Below are positions 11,221 through 21,028 of a stretch of 64,000 nt of DNA, piece after piece. The DNA is from Fischerella sp. JS2 (GTDB taxonomy: Bacteria; Cyanobacteriota; Cyanobacteriia; Cyanobacteriales; Nostocaceae), in contig NZ_CP135918.1 of NCBI RefSeq assembly GCF_032393985.1, positions 992,001-1,056,000 on the forward strand, written 5' to 3'. Below the pieces are notes generated by a model. That model did not search any database. It saw only the letters and a program-made list of their open reading frames with translations, and was not told where the DNA came from. The position numbers were made by a program, and so were the translations under genes. The stretch's first letter is position 1, and every line of letters begins with the position of its first letter.

Positions 11221-13740
11221 TTAGCTGTTTTCTGTTGCGACCTCAGCAACAGCGATAATTTTTTCATCTCGGCTAAGTTGAACGATGCTCTCACCGGTGG
11301 TATCTTTAGCCAAGTTCGTTACTGTATCTACTTGGAGACGTGCCACTCGTTGATGATTAGTCACCAAAGCCACTTCAGATCCTGGCTTAACTAATACCAT
11401 ACCTGCTAAGTAATCAGTTTTACTAGCAAATTTGAAAGTTTGAGTACCAATATCACCTCGATTAGCTAATCGCACAGCACTAGTAGGCAGACGTTTGGCA
11501 TATCCTAGTTGAGTTACTAGCAAAATGTTTTCTTCAGTATTAAAGGTCGCGCCACCAACCATAGTTTCTTGTTGACGCAGGCGCATAGCCTGTAGACCCA
11601 TCGCAGTACGACCCATAATAGGCAGTTGTTCGTCGTTAACTTTAAACCGCAACAATCGCCCACCAGAACTAGCGAGAATGATTTGTTGGTTAGTGGTAGC
11701 GAACTGAGTTAATAATAATTCGTCATCGTCTTTGAGTTTCAAAATAGTAATGCCGCGACGCGTTAAATTAGTAAATTCTGTTAAGGACAGGCGCTTGATT
11801 CTTCCCTGCTTAGTCAACAAAATCATCTCACCATCTTCTGGCTTTTCTGGAAGCAAAAAGCGGCTGACAAAAGCTTCAGAAGCTTCTTGAGCAGTATTAG
11901 TCAGCAAGGTGATTAATGGTGTTCCCCGTGGTGATCGCCCAGTAGTTGGAGGAATATCGCCCACTTTTACCGGATAAACTTTGCCACTGCTAGTTAGTAC
12001 CAGCAAATCTTTATCTGTATCAGTCAAGGCTGTTTGCATGACAAAGTCATTATCAGCCATACCGTTATCAACCTTCGGCTTTTTGCCATTCAGTTGCAGG
12101 CGACGCACATATCCTCGTTGTGTCAATTCTAAAGCCACTTCTTCTGGAGGGGACTCTGGTTTAAAACTTGCAGATAAAGATTTGGAATTTTCCTCTGTAC
12201 CTCCTCGCGTGAGAGACTCTTTGCGCTGTTTTTCTTCACTCACAGTCACTATTTTGGTACGACGTTCGTCACCATATTTGCGCTTGAGAGTACGTAGGTC
12301 TTTTTTCAAGCTTTTAAGTAATTCCCGACGATCACCCAGTAATTTTCGTAACGTTGTTATTTCCTCTTGTAACTGTTCGTATTCTTTCTGTAAATTCTGT
12401 TGTTCCAAACTTGTCAACCGTCTGAGTGGCATTGCCAAAATTGCATCTGCTTGTACATCACTTAATTGCAAGCGACTTTGCAAGCCGATTTTTGCAGTAC
12501 TGCCATCAGCAGCCCGTCGCAAAATTTCAATCACCTCATCTAGACGAGATAGGGCTTTCAACAAGCCCTCTAGCAAATGCAAACGATTTTCCGCTTTACT
12601 TAACTCGTAGGTGTAGCGGCTGGAAAGCGTCTGTTCCCGGAAATGTAAAAACTCCTGCAATAATTGGCGTAAAGATAGCTGACGCGGTTGTCCATCTACC
12701 AAAGCTAATAAAATCGCCCCAAAATTCGTTTGTAAAGCAGTTTGGTGGTAGAGTTGCTGGAGAATATCTTGGGGATTGGTATCGCGTTTGAGTTCTATGA
12801 CTACACGCATTCCCTGGCGATCGCTTTCATCTCGGATATCAGCTATTCCCTGCAAGCGACCTTGATTTACCAGTTCCGCAACTTTTTCAATCCAACCTGC
12901 CTTATTGACCTGAAAAGGTAATTCTGTCACCACAATTGCTGTCCGCCGTTTGCTTGTGCGCCCACCGACCACTTCCTCGATTTGGGCAACACCCCGCAGC
13001 ACAATACCACCTTTGCCTGTAGTGTAAGCTTCCCGGATTCCTGTATTACCAACAATCTCTCCACTTGTAGGAAAATCAGGCCCAGGAATTAACTCAAATA
13101 ATTTATCATCCGGTAAATCAGGGTTATCAATTAAAGCAATTAACCCATCTACTATTTCCCCTAAATTGTGCGGTGGGATATTTGTCGCCATACCCACAGC
13201 AATACCAGTACAACCATTGAGCAATAAAAACGGTAACTGTGCTGGTAATACAGTCGGTTCTTGTTGTGAATTGTCGAAGTTACCGACAAATTCTACTGTT
13301 TCTTCGCCAATTTCGGCTAGCATTCCCTCGTGGCTAATCGGTGCGAGACGCGTTTCTGTGTAGCGCATCGCTGCTGCTGGGTCATTATCTACACTGCCGA
13401 AGTTACCATGTCCTGCCAGTAAGGGATAGCGGCAAGTAAATTCCTGTACCAACCTCACCAAAGCATCGTAAACAGCTTGATCCCCGTGAGGGTGGTATTT
13501 ACCTAGCACGTCTCCTACAACACGAGCGCATTTCCGATAAGGGCGATCAGGTGTCAAACCAAGTTCGTGCATGGCGTATAAGATTCGTCGATGCACTGGC
13601 TTTAAACCATCACGCACGTCTGGTAATGCCCGTCCAACTATCACACTCATGGCATATTCAAGGTAAGACCGTTGCATTTCGGTATGCAAGGCTGTGGTGA
13701 TGACCTGTCCCGTAGAGAGAAGGTTTAACTGTTTTGCCAT
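11221..13740 (-). CDS. Type IIA topoisomerase subunit A (GyrA/ParC-like), no canonical GyrA box
   Basis: 839 residues. The breakage-reunion domain starts [16 protein letters not shown] and includes [17 protein letters not shown], the winged-helix segment [16 protein letters not shown] and the catalytic tyrosine in [10 protein letters not shown] (about Tyr127). A coiled-coil tower and a six-bladed beta-pinwheel C-terminal domain follow, the latter with repeated blades such as GYVRRLQ and [11 protein letters not shown]. The QRRGGKG-type GyrA box expected after the first blade is absent: the text there reads [15 protein letters not shown]. Lack of this box is a feature of ParC or decatenating paralogs, and cyanobacteria often carry two A-type subunits. 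Gln88 occupies the place of E. coli GyrA Ser83. The gene stands alone, convergent with the membrane protein gene. Confidence 0.92.
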   Translation of the reverse strand: MAKQLNLLSTGQVITTALHTEMQRSYLEYAMSVIVGRALPDVRDGLKPVHRRILYAMHELGLTPDRPYRKCARVVGDVLGKYHPHGDQAVYDALVRLVQEFTCRYPLLAGHGNFGSVDNDPAAAMRYTETRLAPISHEGMLAEIGEETVEFVGNFDNSQQEPTVLPAQLPFLLLNGCTGIAVGMATNIPPHNLGEIVDGLIALIDNPDLPDDKLFELIPGPDFPTSGEIVGNTGIREAYTTGKGGIVLRGVAQIEEVVGGRTSKRRTAIVVTELPFQVNKAGWIEKVAELVNQGRLQGIADIRDESDRQGMRVVIELKRDTNPQDILQQLYHQTALQTNFGAILLALVDGQPRQLSLRQLLQEFLHFREQTLSSRYTYELSKAENRLHLLEGLLKALSRLDEVIEILRRAADGSTAKIGLQSRLQLSDVQADAILAMPLRRLTSLEQQNLQKEYEQLQEEITTLRKLLGDRRELLKSLKKDLRTLKRKYGDERRTKIVTVSEEKQRKESLTRGGTEENSKSLSASFKPESPPEEVALELTQRGYVRRLQLNGKKPKVDNGMADNDFVMQTALTDTDKDLLVLTSSGKVYPVKVGDIPPTTGRSPRGTPLITLLTNTAQEASEAFVSRFLLPEKPEDGEMILLTKQGRIKRLSLTEFTNLTRRGITILKLKDDDELLLTQFATTNQQIILASSGGRLLRFKVNDEQLPIMGRTAMGLQAMRLRQQETMVGGATFNTEENILLVTQLGYAKRLPTSAVRLANRGDIGTQTFKFASKTDYLAGMVLVKPGSEVALVTNHQRVARLQVDTVTNLAKDTTGESIVQLSRDEKIIAVAEVATENS

Positions 13741-14332
13741 GAGTTTGTCCCTAAGTTTTCACTACACAAAATATGCCGTTACTGAACATTACAGCAACCA
13801 CAGCATAGCGGATGTAATGCTCATCATTACAAAATCTTGATAGTTACACGATAAAAAGCAGTAGTATTATCCTTGATGTCGGGGATACACATTGATTACT
13901 CAGAAGGAGACACATACGATTTTCGATTTTAGATTTTGGATTAACTATGTGATTTGCGATTTTAGATTTTAGATTTTCGGGTCATGCCTTGCATACAAGC
14001 AGCGTGAAACTGAATCCAAAATCAAAGTCCAGAATTCAAAATTACTTAGCTCCTCCCGTCAAAGAGGCTTGGAGATTTTAGATTGGTGAAAAGGAATTCA
14101 CCGTAAATGTGGAAAAACTACTAATCCAATTTAATCATCCAAAATCCAAAATCCGTCTTGAAAAGCTTTGAAGTTCCCTCCGGGACGCTGCTTTGTAGAT
14201 GCCCGCTTTCTCGGCTTCAAGGTAGAGTACGCCGGAAGCCCTAGCACCCTACGGGAAGCCGCAAAACGTCTACAAACTTTTCGCAAAATCTAAAATTCTT
14301 GTTATCCCCTCACCCCTAAAAGTCAAATTCTC
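13741..14332. other. Intergenic repeats between topoisomerase and receiver-protein genes
   Basis: No gene. Copies of ATTTTAGATTTT-type tandems occur at about 13915-13980, with related AATCCAAAATC words at 14015-14040 and 14135-14155. A composite of the dispersed CCCTACGGGAAGCCGC element lies at about 14160-14275. The divergent promoters of the two flanking genes must lie at the edges. Confidence 0.55.
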
Positions 14333-14734
14333 ATGAAAACCGTTTTGATTGTCGAAGACGATCTGATTAATGCTCGCGTTTTTTCTAAAATTTTGACCAA
14401 ACGCGGTGGACTGCAAGTAAAACATACTGAAAATGTAGAAGAGGTAATAAAAATTGCCCAAACGGGAGAGGCAGACATTATTTTAATGGATGTTTCTCTC
14501 TCGAGAAGTGTTTACCAAGGTAAGTCCGTTGATGGTATCAAGATTACACAACTGCTCAAATCCGATCCACAAACTGCTGCTTTACCGATTATTCTCGTGA
14601 CAGCACATGCAATGGAAGGCGATCGCGAGAATTTTCTCAAGCAAAGTGGTGCTGATGGATACATCTCTAAGCCTGTTGTTGATCATCAACTTTTTGTTGA
14701 CCAGATCATGGCACTGCTGCCTAAAGATGATTAG
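14333..14734 (+). CDS. Stand-alone receiver-domain response regulator (CheY-like)
   Basis: 133 residues made of one receiver domain and nothing else. The acidic pair is in VLIVEDD, the phosphoacceptor Asp is in IILMDVSL (about residue 51), the conserved Thr/Ser position is in ILVTAHA and the Lys in YISKPV. There is no output domain, so it should act by protein contact or in a phosphorelay, as in the DivK/CheY group. No histidine kinase gene is adjacent, so the partner is elsewhere. A hairpin terminator follows 25 bases after the stop, indicating a single-gene transcript. Confidence 0.9.
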   Translation: MKTVLIVEDDLINARVFSKILTKRGGLQVKHTENVEEVIKIAQTGEADIILMDVSLSRSVYQGKSVDGIKITQLLKSDPQTAALPIILVTAHAMEGDRENFLKQSGADGYISKPVVDHQLFVDQIMALLPKDD

Positions 14735-14758
14735 TGATGATACACCCCCTAAACTAAG

Positions 14759-14794
14759 ACGGTTGCCCATTCACTCTATTGGGCTACCGTTTCT
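14759..14794 (+). terminator. Rho-independent terminator after the receiver-protein gene
   Basis: ACGGTTGCCCA (14759-14769) pairs with TGGGCTACCGT (14780-14790), with one mismatch near the base of the stem, followed by TTTCTTTT. Confidence 0.8.
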
Positions 14795-14943
14795 TTTCCT
14801 GATTAATATATATGTACTATTAAATAGCACCGATAGAACTTTTGAGCAAGTAGTAACAGGAATTATTAGTAGTTAGGGGTTAGTAGTTAGTGGTTAGTAG
14901 TTGATTATTTACTACTCCCCACACTCCCCACCCTCCCCATTAC

Positions 14944-15831
14944 TTACTGCGTCTGCTGTGGTGTGGGAGTTGCTGTATTCTCCCCTCTTTGCTGTAAAGC
15001 TGCTTGAATGCGGGGCAATTCTAGGAATTTTTTGGTATCCGCCAGTAAGCGATCGCCCCAGAGATTTTCTTTGAGAAAATCTATATCAGCATAACGGTCA
15101 TCAATGCGGAGTGCTGTTTCACCCATCGCTAGACCTTTTTGCCGTTCGCCTTTATTGTATAGTGCCACAGCTAGAGCCAATAAAGGTTCTGCGGCTTGCT
15201 TTTCAATTGTGACAGCAGATTGCCATTGTTGGATAGCTCCTGCAACATCACCTTGTTCGTACTTAATTAAACCAATGTTGTTAATTGCGGGCCAGAATTT
15301 TTTATCTTGGGAGACTGCTTGATTGTAATGAGCGATCGCATCAGGATATCGACGCTGCATATAGTAGGCATTGCCCAAATCAAATAACCCTTCTGGATCA
15401 TTGGGTTTTAACTTTAGACCCTGTTGGAAATAGTTAATAGCAACATCATACTTTTGTTGCTGAAAGCTGGCTGAACCCAAAGCGAAAAGAACATCACCAT
15501 TTTTGGGATTCAGAGATTGGGCTTTTTTTAAAGCAGCGATCGCAGAATCTAATTCTTTGGTTTGCAAATACAAACCGCCTAAGAGAAACCAAACTTTATC
15601 ACTTTTTGGAGCTAATTGAGATGCTAGCCTAGCTCTAGGCATAGCCATTTCGTACTGTTGAAACTGTGCTAGTTGTGCTGCTTCTTGTGCCAGGCTCAAA
15701 CCCTGCTGCTCTAATTTGGCAGCATCAAGTTGTAATGTATGGGGTACTAATGCTTGTGCATGAGCAGTTTTAGGGAGACTCCACAAACTACAGACAACAA
15801 TCAGAGAAATTAAACCAATTCGTTTAGGCAC
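14944..15831 (-). CDS. Secreted TPR-repeat protein
   Basis: 295 residues. The N-terminus (MPKRIGLISLIVVCSLWSLP followed by KTAHAQA) is a signal peptide with a likely cleavage after AHA. At least five tetratricopeptide repeats follow, with typical endings such as LNPKNGDVLFALGSASF, LKPNDPEGLFDLGNAYY and DKKFWPAINNIGLIKY. The C-terminus is a Thr/Pro/Gln-rich tail. TPR solenoids bind peptides or other proteins; the signal peptide places this one in the periplasm or thylakoid lumen, which points to a scaffold or assembly role that the sequence cannot specify. It is convergent with the receiver gene and separated from it by tandem repeats. Confidence 0.82.
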   Translation of the reverse strand: MPKRIGLISLIVVCSLWSLPKTAHAQALVPHTLQLDAAKLEQQGLSLAQEAAQLAQFQQYEMAMPRARLASQLAPKSDKVWFLLGGLYLQTKELDSAIAALKKAQSLNPKNGDVLFALGSASFQQQKYDVAINYFQQGLKLKPNDPEGLFDLGNAYYMQRRYPDAIAHYNQAVSQDKKFWPAINNIGLIKYEQGDVAGAIQQWQSAVTIEKQAAEPLLALAVALYNKGERQKGLAMGETALRIDDRYADIDFLKENLWGDRLLADTKKFLELPRIQAALQQRGENTATPTPQQTQ

Positions 15832-16359
15832 ACTACCGCCTCTCTGCCACTAATGAAGGAATCTTTCAGATAGCTTAAACGATCTCCGCTCGTGTGTGAA
15901 AGAAAAAACAGTGGTTAGTGGTTGGTTGTTGTTTGTTGTTTGTTGGTTGTTGGTGGCTGGTGGTCATTTGTCATTTGTCATTTGTTAATATTTATTCTCC
16001 TCACACCCCACCCTACGGGAAGCCGCGCAAAGCGCGTCTACACACTCCCCACACCCCTCACACTCCCTACACTCCCCACCACCCCAATCAGCATCCATGA
16101 CTTTAGTCATGTACTAGTTTGTGACCTTTGCATCATGTAATTGCTCAGCGCAATTTCTACGATAAGTTTATAATCCTTCTTGCAGAAATCGGATCAAGGG
16201 AAAACAAGGAGGAAAGTTAACCTTTTCTCTTCTTGATTTACCCTTGAACCTTTTCCCAACCCATAGTGAATGACAGTACCTTATTAAGCGATCGCTAATC
16301 CTGGTAGAAACAGAAGTATCCGTTGGTAACAGTTATTTTTACACAAAAAAATTATAGAA
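15832..16359. other. Intergenic repeats upstream of the first MacA-like gene
   Basis: No gene. It holds a TTGTTGTTTG/TTAGTGG tandem (about 15905-15960), TCATTTGTCATTTG copies (15964-15985), the dispersed CCCTACGGGAAGCCGCGC element (about 16010-16040) and CACTCCC tandems up to about 16085. The last 200 bases are the presumed promoter of the adaptor gene at 16360. Confidence 0.55.
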
Positions 16360-17895
16360 ATGGCTTCTAATACAGAGAACGCTGTAGATTCCTTACCTTC
16401 GCTGCCAAATATCAAAAAAAAAGTCAAAATTACTTGGTTTCCTTGGCTACTCATTCTTTTACTGATAGGTGGAGTTAGTTTTGTAGTTTATCGCCAATTA
16501 GTTGTTGTTCCTACTCAAGAAGCAAGACGCAAAATTTTAACACTTCCTGTAGAAAGAAAAACCTTACTGATAAGGATTTCTGCCAATGGAGCCGTGAAAC
16601 CGGAACGGTCAATCAATATCAGTCCTAAAAATTCAGGCATACTAAAAAAACTTTTAGTCAAGGAAGGAGATACAGTTAAACAAGGACAAGTACTGGCTTA
16701 CATGGATGATTCCAATCTGCAAGGGCAACTCATCCAAGCCCAAGGACAACTGGCACAGGCTCAGGCAAATTTACAAAAGGCACAAGTAGGTAATCGTCCT
16801 CAGGATATTGCCCAATCACAGGCACAGCTAGATGAAGCATTAGCAAATCTACGTAAAGCTCAAGCAGGCAATCGCACTCAGGATATTGCCCAAGCACAGG
16901 CACGCTTAAAACAGGCTCAAGCTAGTTTGAGTAAAGCAGACGATGACCTACGCCGCAACCAGGAACTCTACAACGCTGGGGCTATTTCTTTGCAAACTGT
17001 AAACCAAAAACGGGCAGATCTTGATAGCGCCCAAGCCCAAGTTACTGAAGCCCAGCAAGCACTAGCACTGCAAAAAGCAGGATCGCGACCAGAAGACATT
17101 CAGCAATTAGAAGCTGTGGTAAAGCAAAGACAACAGGCTTTAGCACTCCTAAAAGCAGGGTCACGCCAAGAAGATATTAACGCCGCCCGTGCCGAAGTTA
17201 CTTCTGCTCGTGGTTCGCTGCAAAATATCCAAGCCCAAATTAATGACACGATTATCAAAGCACCTTTCGATGGTGTTGTGACTAAAAAGTATGCTGACCC
17301 TGGTGCGTTTGTCACTCCTACAACCTCAGCTAGTTCTGTTTCTTCGGCAGTATCTTCTTCAATTTTGTCTTTGGCTTCTGCAAATCAGGTTGTGGCAAAT
17401 ATAGCTGAGACTAATATTGCTAGAATCCGCCTTGGTCAGAAAGTCACAATTACAGCAGATGCATATCCAGGCAAGACCTTTGAGGGTCGAGTCAGCCAAA
17501 TTGCTGCTCAAGCCACAGTAGAGCAAAATGTTACTAGTTTTGAAGTCAAAATAACCATTACTTCTGACTCGCAAAATCTCTTGCGGTCTGGGATGAATGT
17601 AGAAACAGAGTTTCAAGTTGGTCAATTAAAAGATGCGATCGTTGTACCTACTGCTGCCGTGGTGCGCCAACAAAATGCTACAGGTGTGTTTGTGGCTGGG
17701 GTAGATGAGCAACCTAAGTTTACTCCCATTCAAACTGGCGTCACTGTTAATAACTTTACAGAGGTTAAGTTTGGTTTGCAGGGTAATGAAAGGGTGTTGC
17801 TGAGTTTTCCACCAGGTTCACGACCCCAATCAACACCTAGAGGTATGTTTCCGGGTATGCCTGGAGGTGGTGGCGGTGGTCGTCGCTCTATGTAG
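16360..17895 (+). CDS. MacA/HlyD-like periplasmic adaptor (membrane fusion protein), module 1
   Basis: 511 residues. A cytoplasmic N-terminus and one membrane helix (about residues 28-46, PWLLILLLIGGVSFVVY) are followed by a lipoyl/biotinyl-like half motif (GTV...ISPKNSG, then GDTVKQGQVLA). A long alpha-helical hairpin follows, built from repeats around GNRPQDIAQ and GSRPEDIQQ. The second lipoyl half is TIIKAPFDGVVTKKYADPG, followed by beta-barrel and membrane-proximal domains. The extreme C-terminus is Gly/Arg-rich. Adaptors of this type join an inner-membrane ABC permease to a TolC-like channel. The MacB-like permease at 18135 is the probable partner. No ATPase lies in this pair, unlike module 2 at 26.3-30.0 kb, so it may share an ATPase encoded elsewhere. 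Confidence 0.9.
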   Translation: MASNTENAVDSLPSLPNIKKKVKITWFPWLLILLLIGGVSFVVYRQLVVVPTQEARRKILTLPVERKTLLIRISANGAVKPERSINISPKNSGILKKLLVKEGDTVKQGQVLAYMDDSNLQGQLIQAQGQLAQAQANLQKAQVGNRPQDIAQSQAQLDEALANLRKAQAGNRTQDIAQAQARLKQAQASLSKADDDLRRNQELYNAGAISLQTVNQKRADLDSAQAQVTEAQQALALQKAGSRPEDIQQLEAVVKQRQQALALLKAGSRQEDINAARAEVTSARGSLQNIQAQINDTIIKAPFDGVVTKKYADPGAFVTPTTSASSVSSAVSSSILSLASANQVVANIAETNIARIRLGQKVTITADAYPGKTFEGRVSQIAAQATVEQNVTSFEVKITITSDSQNLLRSGMNVETEFQVGQLKDAIVVPTAAVVRQQNATGVFVAGVDEQPKFTPIQTGVTVNNFTEVKFGLQGNERVLLSFPPGSRPQSTPRGMFPGMPGGGGGGRRSM

Positions 17896-18004
17896 AGAAG
17901 CAAAAGTTCGTATTTTTACAAATTGAGTAAGTTTTTTCTTTGGATAAAAATTCTGGTGTTGCACGATAAACGGATAAAGTAATGAACAGCATTAGACGCG
18001 CTCA

Positions 18005-18090
18005 TAGGCTACTTACCCTTCGGGAACCCTTTCAGGGAACAGAAGCCACTTCGTGTCTACCCGCAGGGTAGAGGCGAAGTACGCGAAGAA
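18005..18090. repeat. Copy of the dispersed CCCTTCGGGAA / ACTTCGTGTCTACCCG repeat
   Basis: The spacer between the adaptor and permease genes holds a composite of short inverted elements: ACCCTTCGGGAA, CCCTTTCAGGG, CTACCCGCAGGGTAG and CTTCGTGTCTAC. Related composites occur near 3450, 14200, 16020, 43600, 46800 and 48710. It sits inside what looks like one transcription unit, so it may affect the adaptor-to-permease expression ratio. Confidence 0.65.
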
Positions 18091-18134
18091 GAAATTTTTT
18101 TGATGAATAGAGAAAAGAAAATCATCCCGCGAAT

Positions 18135-19391
18135 ATGCAACGCCAAAATGATTACAAGTTGCCAATATCGGAAATATTGTCAATGGCCACGGAAGCCCTG
18201 TGGAGTAATAAATTACGCACCAGCTTAACTATGCTAGGTGTGATAATCGGGATTTCCTCGGTAATTGCTATTACTTCTGTCGGTCAAGGTGTACAAAAGG
18301 CAACTGAACAACAAATTCAGGCATTAGGTACGGATATTCTGCAAGTGTTTGCTGGTTCTGCCAGAAGTGGATATGTCCGTCAGGGGCTTGGTTCTAGCAG
18401 CACTTTAACTTGGGAAGATGCAAAAGCGATCGCTCAACAAGCGCCATCTGCTCAAATTGTCTCTGCCTACTTACAACGAAATGCACAAGTTGTCTACGGA
18501 GGACAGAATACATCAACAACAATTTATGGCACAGATTTGAATTATCCAGAAGTGAGGAATACTTACCCGCAATCAGGAAGATTTTTTAACCAAGAGGAAT
18601 TAGATACTGCCAAGCAAGTTGCTGTTTTAGGTCCTACAATCCAGAGGACACTTTTTGGTGAAGCTGCCAATCCCATCGGTGAAAGAATCCGCATTCAGGG
18701 AGAAGCTTATGAAGTGATTGGAGTGATGGAACCAAAAGGTTCCCAAGGGCCAATAGACCGGGATGACCAAATTTTTATTCCTCTTACTAGTATGTCAGCA
18801 AGGCTTGTTGGCAATAATGCTTTAAATGGTGTGTCTGTGAATGGAATTTTGCTGAAAGCCAGAAATGAAGAACAACTAGAAGCAGCTCAGTTTCAAGTTA
18901 CTAATATTTTGCGTCTGCGACACAATATTTTTCCACCACAAGTAGATGATTTTAGGATTACCAATCAAGCTGATATTGCCAATACTTTTACTAATGTTGT
19001 GGGTTTATTCACTGTCATGGTCGTAGCGATCGCTGGAATTTCTTTGTTAGTTGGAGGGATTGGGATTGCAAATATCATGCTCGTTTCAGTGGTTGAACGG
19101 ACACGGGAAATTGGGATTCGCAAAGCACTAGGAGCAACTAATTCTGCTATCCTCAACCAATTTTTGACAGAAGCGATCGTCATATCTGCTTTGGGAGGAA
19201 GTATTGGAATCGTAGGAGGTGTGATTATTGCAGCGGCGGCGGCGGCTATTTTTAAATTTCCTTTTGTCGTCTCTCCTTTATCAATTATCGCTGGTTTTGG
19301 ACTCTCGTTTACAGTTGGATTATTAGCTGGAGTTATCCCAGCACGCAACGCCGCCAAGTTAGATCCGATTGCTGCTTTGAGGAGCGATTAG
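18135..19391 (+). CDS. MacB-like ABC permease (MacB_PCD plus FtsX), module 1
   Basis: 418 residues. One membrane helix near the N-terminus after SNKLRTSLTMLGVIIGISSV, then a large periplasmic MacB core domain (about residues 55-285), then three membrane helices of FtsX type with the linker VVERTREIGIRKALGAT between them. The C-terminus is PARNAAKLDPIAALRSD, typical of the family. No ATP-binding domain is attached, unlike E. coli MacB, so a separate ATPase is required. The start is ATG at 18135; the repeat-containing 240-base gap to the adaptor gene is unusually long for an operon partner. Very similar in plan to the permease at 28744. Substrate unknown. Confidence 0.9.
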   Translation: MQRQNDYKLPISEILSMATEALWSNKLRTSLTMLGVIIGISSVIAITSVGQGVQKATEQQIQALGTDILQVFAGSARSGYVRQGLGSSSTLTWEDAKAIAQQAPSAQIVSAYLQRNAQVVYGGQNTSTTIYGTDLNYPEVRNTYPQSGRFFNQEELDTAKQVAVLGPTIQRTLFGEAANPIGERIRIQGEAYEVIGVMEPKGSQGPIDRDDQIFIPLTSMSARLVGNNALNGVSVNGILLKARNEEQLEAAQFQVTNILRLRHNIFPPQVDDFRITNQADIANTFTNVVGLFTVMVVAIAGISLLVGGIGIANIMLVSVVERTREIGIRKALGATNSAILNQFLTEAIVISALGGSIGIVGGVIIAAAAAAIFKFPFVVSPLSIIAGFGLSFTVGLLAGVIPARNAAKLDPIAALRSD

Positions 19392-19467
19392 TCAGGGGAT
19401 TGGAGGCTTTACAACAGGTGCAATACCCCCAGGAGCAATTGCCCACAACGAGGGATGAATTACACGA

Positions 19468-19510
19468 ACACCGATGGATCATGGGTTTGCTGTTAAGTTA
19501 ATCTCCGATC
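19468..19510 (+). repeat. Dispersed repeat, copy 1 (pair with 57284-57326)
   Basis: ACACCGATGGATCATGGGTT and the following TGCTGTTAAGTTAATCTCCG resemble the sequence at 57284-57326, which lies just upstream of ureE. Both are on the + strand. Confidence 0.5.
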
Positions 19511-19589
19511 TTTGTTAAGAGTTCCCTGTTTCCTATTTTCAAGCTAGATGTAAATTTATAGAGTTTACAAACTAGAAATACGTATAACC

Positions 19590-20711
19590 TTAACTCAACT
19601 GGCTACGAAATCTCTTCACACTAATTGTCATTAACGCTACAGCAAAACCAACTAAGGCGAGAACGTGCATCCAGAGGACATCAAAACCTACGCCTTTGAG
19701 TAGAATACCCCGGACAATGGTGATGTAATGACGTAAGGGATTGAGGAGAGATAAATATTGGAAAAAAGGTGGCATTGCTTCGATAGGAGCGATCGCGCCA
19801 GAAGTTTGTACTAATGGCATATTGATGAAAAAGGATGTAAGTAAAACTTGTTGTTGCGATCGCGCGATCGTTGCTAACATCATTCCCAAGCTAATTCCTA
19901 CAAATACATACACAGCCGATAAGGTAAAAAACAGCAAAAGATTACCCCGAAACGGCAAATGGAAGACTACCAATCCTAAAGTTAAAGCTAGCAATACATC
20001 TGCCATCATTAGAAATACCAAAGGCACAATTTTTGCTAGTAAAATCTCCCAGTTTGCCGCAGGAGTCATCAGCAGTTGTTCTAGAGTTCCTGTATCTTTT
20101 TCCCTGATGACTGTTGCTGCTGACACTAACGTACCAATTAATGTCAACACTAAACCCATCACTCCAGGGACAAAAAACCAGCTACTTGTTAATCCAGGAT
20201 TATAGAGAAACACGACTTGAGGTGACACTGGCGGATTGGCTTGAGCATTTGCTAAATGGCGATTATATTGTTGAATAATTTGATTTATATAGTTGCCAGC
20301 AATGCCTGCTGTATTTGCATTCACTCCATCAATAAAAACTTGAATATTTGCTGATTTTTTTGCTAGCTGGCGTGGAAATTCTGGTGGAATAATTACACCT
20401 ACATCTAATTTTCCTTCTTCTACCTGGCGACTTAATTCTTTTTCACTAGTCGGAACCGAATCTAGAGTAAAAACACGATTAGAAGTCATTGCCGTGATTA
20501 GTTCTCGACTTGACCCAACATTGGCATAATCAATCACACCTAATCGCAAGTTATGCACATCAGGATTAAGGGCTGTGCCATAGAGCAATAGTTGCACTGT
20601 TGGTGGTACAGTTAACAGTATGATTAGCTGTTTATTACGCAGAATTTGGCGAAATTCTTTACGTACTAATGCCCAAAAAGAACTGTTAAATAATCGGTGA
20701 AAAATTTTCAT
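19590..20711 (-). CDS. ABC-2 type permease, YbhR-like
   Basis: About 373 residues from ATG at 20711. One N-terminal membrane helix (LIILLTVPPTVQLLLYGTAL) is followed by a large extracytoplasmic domain (about residues 50-180) and five more helices, the usual plan of YbhR/YhhJ-type ABC-2 exporters. The conserved short motif TVIREKDTGTLEQLLMTP is present between helices 2 and 3. An upstream in-frame ATG (20807) would add 32 residues read from a dispersed repeat, so the internal ATG that starts KIFHRLFNSSFWALVRKEF is preferred. It is the last gene of the operon 25601-19590 (adaptor, double ATPase, permease, permease), matching the order of ybhG-F-S-R, a drug and cation exporter in E. coli. Confidence 0.88.
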   Translation of the reverse strand: MKIFHRLFNSSFWALVRKEFRQILRNKQLIILLTVPPTVQLLLYGTALNPDVHNLRLGVIDYANVGSSRELITAMTSNRVFTLDSVPTSEKELSRQVEEGKLDVGVIIPPEFPRQLAKKSANIQVFIDGVNANTAGIAGNYINQIIQQYNRHLANAQANPPVSPQVVFLYNPGLTSSWFFVPGVMGLVLTLIGTLVSAATVIREKDTGTLEQLLMTPAANWEILLAKIVPLVFLMMADVLLALTLGLVVFHLPFRGNLLLFFTLSAVYVFVGISLGMMLATIARSQQQVLLTSFFINMPLVQTSGAIAPIEAMPPFFQYLSLLNPLRHYITIVRGILLKGVGFDVLWMHVLALVGFAVALMTISVKRFRSQLS

Positions 20712-20759
20712 AATTAATAAGATAAATTTTTTGAGTGGTGATAAATAAGATAAAAATAA

Positions 20760-20826
20760 CGAACACAGATACACACAGATGAACACCAATAACCTATCTG
20801 TGTGCATCTGTGTTCATCCGTGTTCG
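20760..20826. repeat. Imperfect inverted repeat, ACACAGATG type
   Basis: CGAACACAGATACACACAGA on the left mirrors ATCTGTGTTCATCCGTGTTCG on the right around an AACACCAATAACC-like centre. It lies between the two ABC-2 permease genes, next to a broken Uma2 gene. Confidence 0.65.
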
Positions 20827-20831
20827 ATTTA

Positions 20832-20993
20832 TCAAATATCCGCTTTATGGCTACAATAAGCATGGAGTTATCCTTCTGGGGATATTTCTACTATTTCTCC
20901 TTTCAACAATTCAACTTTGCGTTCGCTTAAAATTCCAGCAGCAATCATGCGATGGTATTCGTCAATTGTCCATTTAGCAGTGATAATAGTCAT
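20832..20993 (-). pseudogene. Truncated Uma2-family (DUF820) endonuclease remnant with in-frame stop
   Basis: From ATG at 20993, preceded by GGAAAGGAAT, the frame reads a typical Uma2 N-terminus: TAKWTIDEYHRMIAAGIL, then KVELLKGEIVEISPEG. A TAA follows at 20870-20868. The same frame then continues LHAYCSHKADI, which matches the usual continuation after SPEGE, before TGA at 20834-20832. So a Glu codon (GAA) has probably become TAA, and the remaining two thirds of the gene are gone. Uma2 proteins have a PD-(D/E)XK nuclease fold and are highly amplified in cyanobacteria. It sits between two permease genes of an exporter operon, on the same strand, so it is probably a passenger. Confidence 0.72.
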
Positions 20994-21028
20994 GACAATT
21001 AATTCCTTTCCATAATTCTGTTTATTTT

